From: Janthinobacterium sp. 1_2014MBL_MicDiv
Lineage (GTDB): Bacteria > Pseudomonadota > Gammaproteobacteria > Burkholderiales > Burkholderiaceae_D
Direction: 5' to 3'
Assembly: GCF_001865675.1 (NCBI RefSeq)
Contig: NZ_CP011319.1
Span: forward strand, 5,332,001 to 5,396,000
Length of the DNA: 64,000 nt
Made by a program: the position numbers and the translations under genes. The notes under the pieces were generated by a model that worked only from the letters and a program-made list of their open reading frames with translations, searched no databases and was not told the DNA's origin. Position 1 is the first letter of the stretch. The number at the start of each line of letters is the position of its first letter. Positions 62,475 to 64,000 of this stretch are shown here, in pieces.

Positions 62475-63581
62475 TCATTTGCAGCGTTGAAACAGTCCTC
62501 CCGGCAAGCGTTCGGCCATGCCCGCCAGCTCCAGCGCCAGCAATTGCCCCATCAGTTCCCCCATGGACAGGCCGCTGCGCGCGGCCAGGCTGTCCGCATC
62601 GACGGGATCGTGGCCCAGCGCGGCCAGCAGCGGCGTTGCCGCCGCGTCGGCCTGCGCCGGCACTCCGGGAGAGCCGCCCTGCCACTGCCATTCCTGCAGC
62701 ACGTCGTCGGCCGACTCGACCAGCTTGGCGCCCTGCTTGATAAGCGCATGGCAACCCTTGGCCAGGGTGGAATGTATGGAGCCGGGCAAGGCAAACACGT
62801 CGCGCCCCTGCTCGCCGGCCAGGCGCGCCGTGATCAATGAGCCCGATTGCGCCGCCGCCTCGATCACCAGCACGCCGCGCGCCAGGCCGCTGATCAGCCG
62901 GTTGCGGCGCGGAAAATTGCCCGGCATGGCGGGCAAGCCCAGCGCATACTCGCTGACAATGCAGCCGTGTTCGGCAATTCTTTGCGCCAGATCAAGGTTA
63001 CGTCGCGGATACACGAGATCGGCGCCCGTGCCGATCACGGCCACCGTGGCGCCCGCGCCGCGCAAGCCGCCCTCGTGCGCGTGCGTGTCGATGCCCAGCG
63101 CCAGCCCGGAAATGATGGTCAGTCCCGCCGCGCTCAGCGCTTGCGCGAATGCGGCCGCGTTCTGCATGCCTTGCGCGCTGGCATTGCGGCTGCCGACGAT
63201 GGCCACGCCCGGGCGCGACAGCAGCTCGACGCGGCCGCGCACATATAACAACAGGGGCGGATCGGCGATTTCCAGCAGCAGCGGCGGATACGCGCCATCG
63301 GCCAGGGTCAGCACGGCATTGCCTGGCTGTTGCAGCCATTGCAGGGTGAGTGCCAGCTGGCTGTTGGCGAGCGGCTTGGGCGGCTGCACGATGGCGCGCG
63401 CCACGCCGGCCGGCACCACCTCGCGCAAGGCCTCGAACGGCGCGGCAAAGATCTCCGGCGGCAAGCCGAAGCGGGCCAGCAAGGCGCGCGCCGCCACCGG
63501 CCCCACGCCGGGCAAGTGCTGCAGGCGCAGCCAGCCCGCCAGTTCGCTGGCCTCGTCCGACGCCGTTGCAATTGTCTGCAT
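62475..63581 (-). CDS. dprA: DNA-processing protein DprA (Smf)
   Basis: A 368-residue protein that protects incoming single-stranded DNA and loads RecA during transformation. The N-terminal helix-hairpin-helix-like segment is LQHLPGVGPVAARALLARFG. The Rossmann-like core has GVAIVGSRNASAQGM, TIISGLALGIDTHAHEGG, AVIGTGADLVYPRRN, NFPRRNRLISGL and AQSGSLITARLAGEQGRDVFALPGS. A C-terminal winged helix follows. It is upstream of smg and divergent from def, the usual order in this group. Confidence 0.96.
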   Translation of the reverse strand: MQTIATASDEASELAGWLRLQHLPGVGPVAARALLARFGLPPEIFAAPFEALREVVPAGVARAIVQPPKPLANSQLALTLQWLQQPGNAVLTLADGAYPPLLLEIADPPLLLYVRGRVELLSRPGVAIVGSRNASAQGMQNAAAFAQALSAAGLTIISGLALGIDTHAHEGGLRGAGATVAVIGTGADLVYPRRNLDLAQRIAEHGCIVSEYALGLPAMPGNFPRRNRLISGLARGVLVIEAAAQSGSLITARLAGEQGRDVFALPGSIHSTLAKGCHALIKQGAKLVESADDVLQEWQWQGGSPGVPAQADAAATPLLAALGHDPVDADSLAARSGLSMGELMGQLLALELAGMAERLPGGLFQRCK

Positions 63582-63917
63582 GATAACCTCGCTCCATGCT
63601 CGCCCGGTGCCCGCTCAGTGCTGTGCCATTCCATGCTAGCGCCATGGCGCGCACGCGATGCCGACGCGCGCAAGGATGCGTGCAATGGCCGTGCAAAACG
63701 GCCCGCCATCCACAGCGCCATGGGCGTCTGTGATAAAATTTCCCTTTGCAGCAGACAAATCGACGCACTGGCAAACGCATCTGCCGCGCCGTTGCGCCAC
63801 ACGCACCCAACCGTAGCGTACTCAGACACTCAATAACAATCCGCCATGCCATCGCGCGCATGGCCCAGGCATGAATTATCCGGCGCACCGGCGCCCACCT
63901 TAACCAGTCGAATCCGT
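63582..63917. other. dprA-def intergenic region
   Basis: This 336-bp divergent promoter region has no convincing gene. An extended -10 (TGATAAAAT, 63731-63739) on the plus strand could start a def transcript with a leader of about 170 bases. I see no clear minus-strand promoter for dprA. Confidence 0.5.
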
Positions 63918-64000
63918 ATGTCCATATTAAATATCCTGCGTTACCCCGATCCTCGCCTGCACACGGTCGCCAAGCCCGTTACCGCCTTTGACGAGCGCCT
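63918..64000 (+). CDS. def: peptide deformylase, N-terminal fragment
   Basis: The first 27 codons of a plus-strand gene, cut by the right edge. The start MSILNILRYPDPRLHTVAKP followed by VTAFDER is the conserved N-terminus of peptide deformylase, which removes the formyl group from nascent proteins. The catalytic motifs lie beyond the window. Its position opposite dprA matches the usual gene order. Confidence 0.9.
   Translation, partial: MSILNILRYPDPRLHTVAKPVTAFDER

Overview
The window is a GC-rich, gene-dense stretch of bacterial chromosome with no sign of prophage, insertion sequence, CRISPR array, rRNA or tRNA. Gene content and order point to a betaproteobacterium of the Oxalobacteraceae, most likely Janthinobacterium or a close relative. 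The clues are dusB-fis-purH-ruvCAB, tyrS-dtd beside an M23 peptidase-anmK-erpA, rplM-rpsI next to argC, def/dprA/smg/topB, a Burkholderiales-type porin and a TPP-riboswitch thi operon. The genus is inference; the family-level call rests on gene order and protein style.

Layout. 1-2.3 kb: start of a UvrD-type helicase (minus), a small ORF coupled to a GNAT acetyltransferase, and a secreted coiled-coil protein. 2.3-9.3 kb (minus): class III alcohol dehydrogenase, an ANTAR response regulator, then the thiamine operon thiC-thiS-thiG-thiD-thiE behind a TPP riboswitch whose expression platform appears to hide the thiC ribosome-binding site. 9.3-16.3 kb: signalling block (hybrid histidine kinase, receiver-PAS protein, Crp/Fnr-type regulator, GGDEF-EAL protein) and a porin. 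16.7-25 kb: valS, a DUF2147 protein, an unknown lipoprotein, and a lipoprotein with three bacterial Ig-like repeats and a DUF3494 (ice-binding-like) domain followed at once by an OmpA-family protein. 25-31 kb (minus): UPF0178, ruvB, ruvA, ruvC, purH, fis, dusB. 31-41.7 kb: histidine phosphatase, PEBP-like protein, dtd, tyrS; then M23 peptidase and anmK (plus); erpA, bactofilin, argC, rpsI, rplM (minus); OsmC; coq7. 42.3-49 kb (plus): two ABC exporter modules, the second with a permease fused to an M1-type metallopeptidase. 49-54 kb: catalase, DsbA-like, metallo-hydrolase fold and LysR genes. 54.5-58.8 kb (plus): two tandem alkaline phosphatases of different predicted localisation behind a candidate Pho box, a small secreted protein, and a carboxymuconolactone decarboxylase-like protein. 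58.9-64 kb: topB with a histone-H1-like tail, smg, dprA (minus) and the start of def (plus).

The most unusual signal is not a gene. A structured element of about 100 bp occurs three times (6463-6574, 32496-32592, 40852-40949). Each copy starts at or within about 12 nt of a stop codon, in the same orientation relative to the upstream gene (thiS, dtd, osmC). Each has AAACC/GGTTT ends and a central hairpin with a compensatory base-pair change, and one copy carries a UUCG tetraloop. It looks like a dispersed 3'-UTR RNA element. One copy sits inside the thi operon between thiS and thiG. Other points of interest are the riboswitch expression platform, nested palindromes between purH and ruvC, a duplicated terminator block behind the alcohol dehydrogenase gene, and the Ig-DUF3494/OmpA pair.
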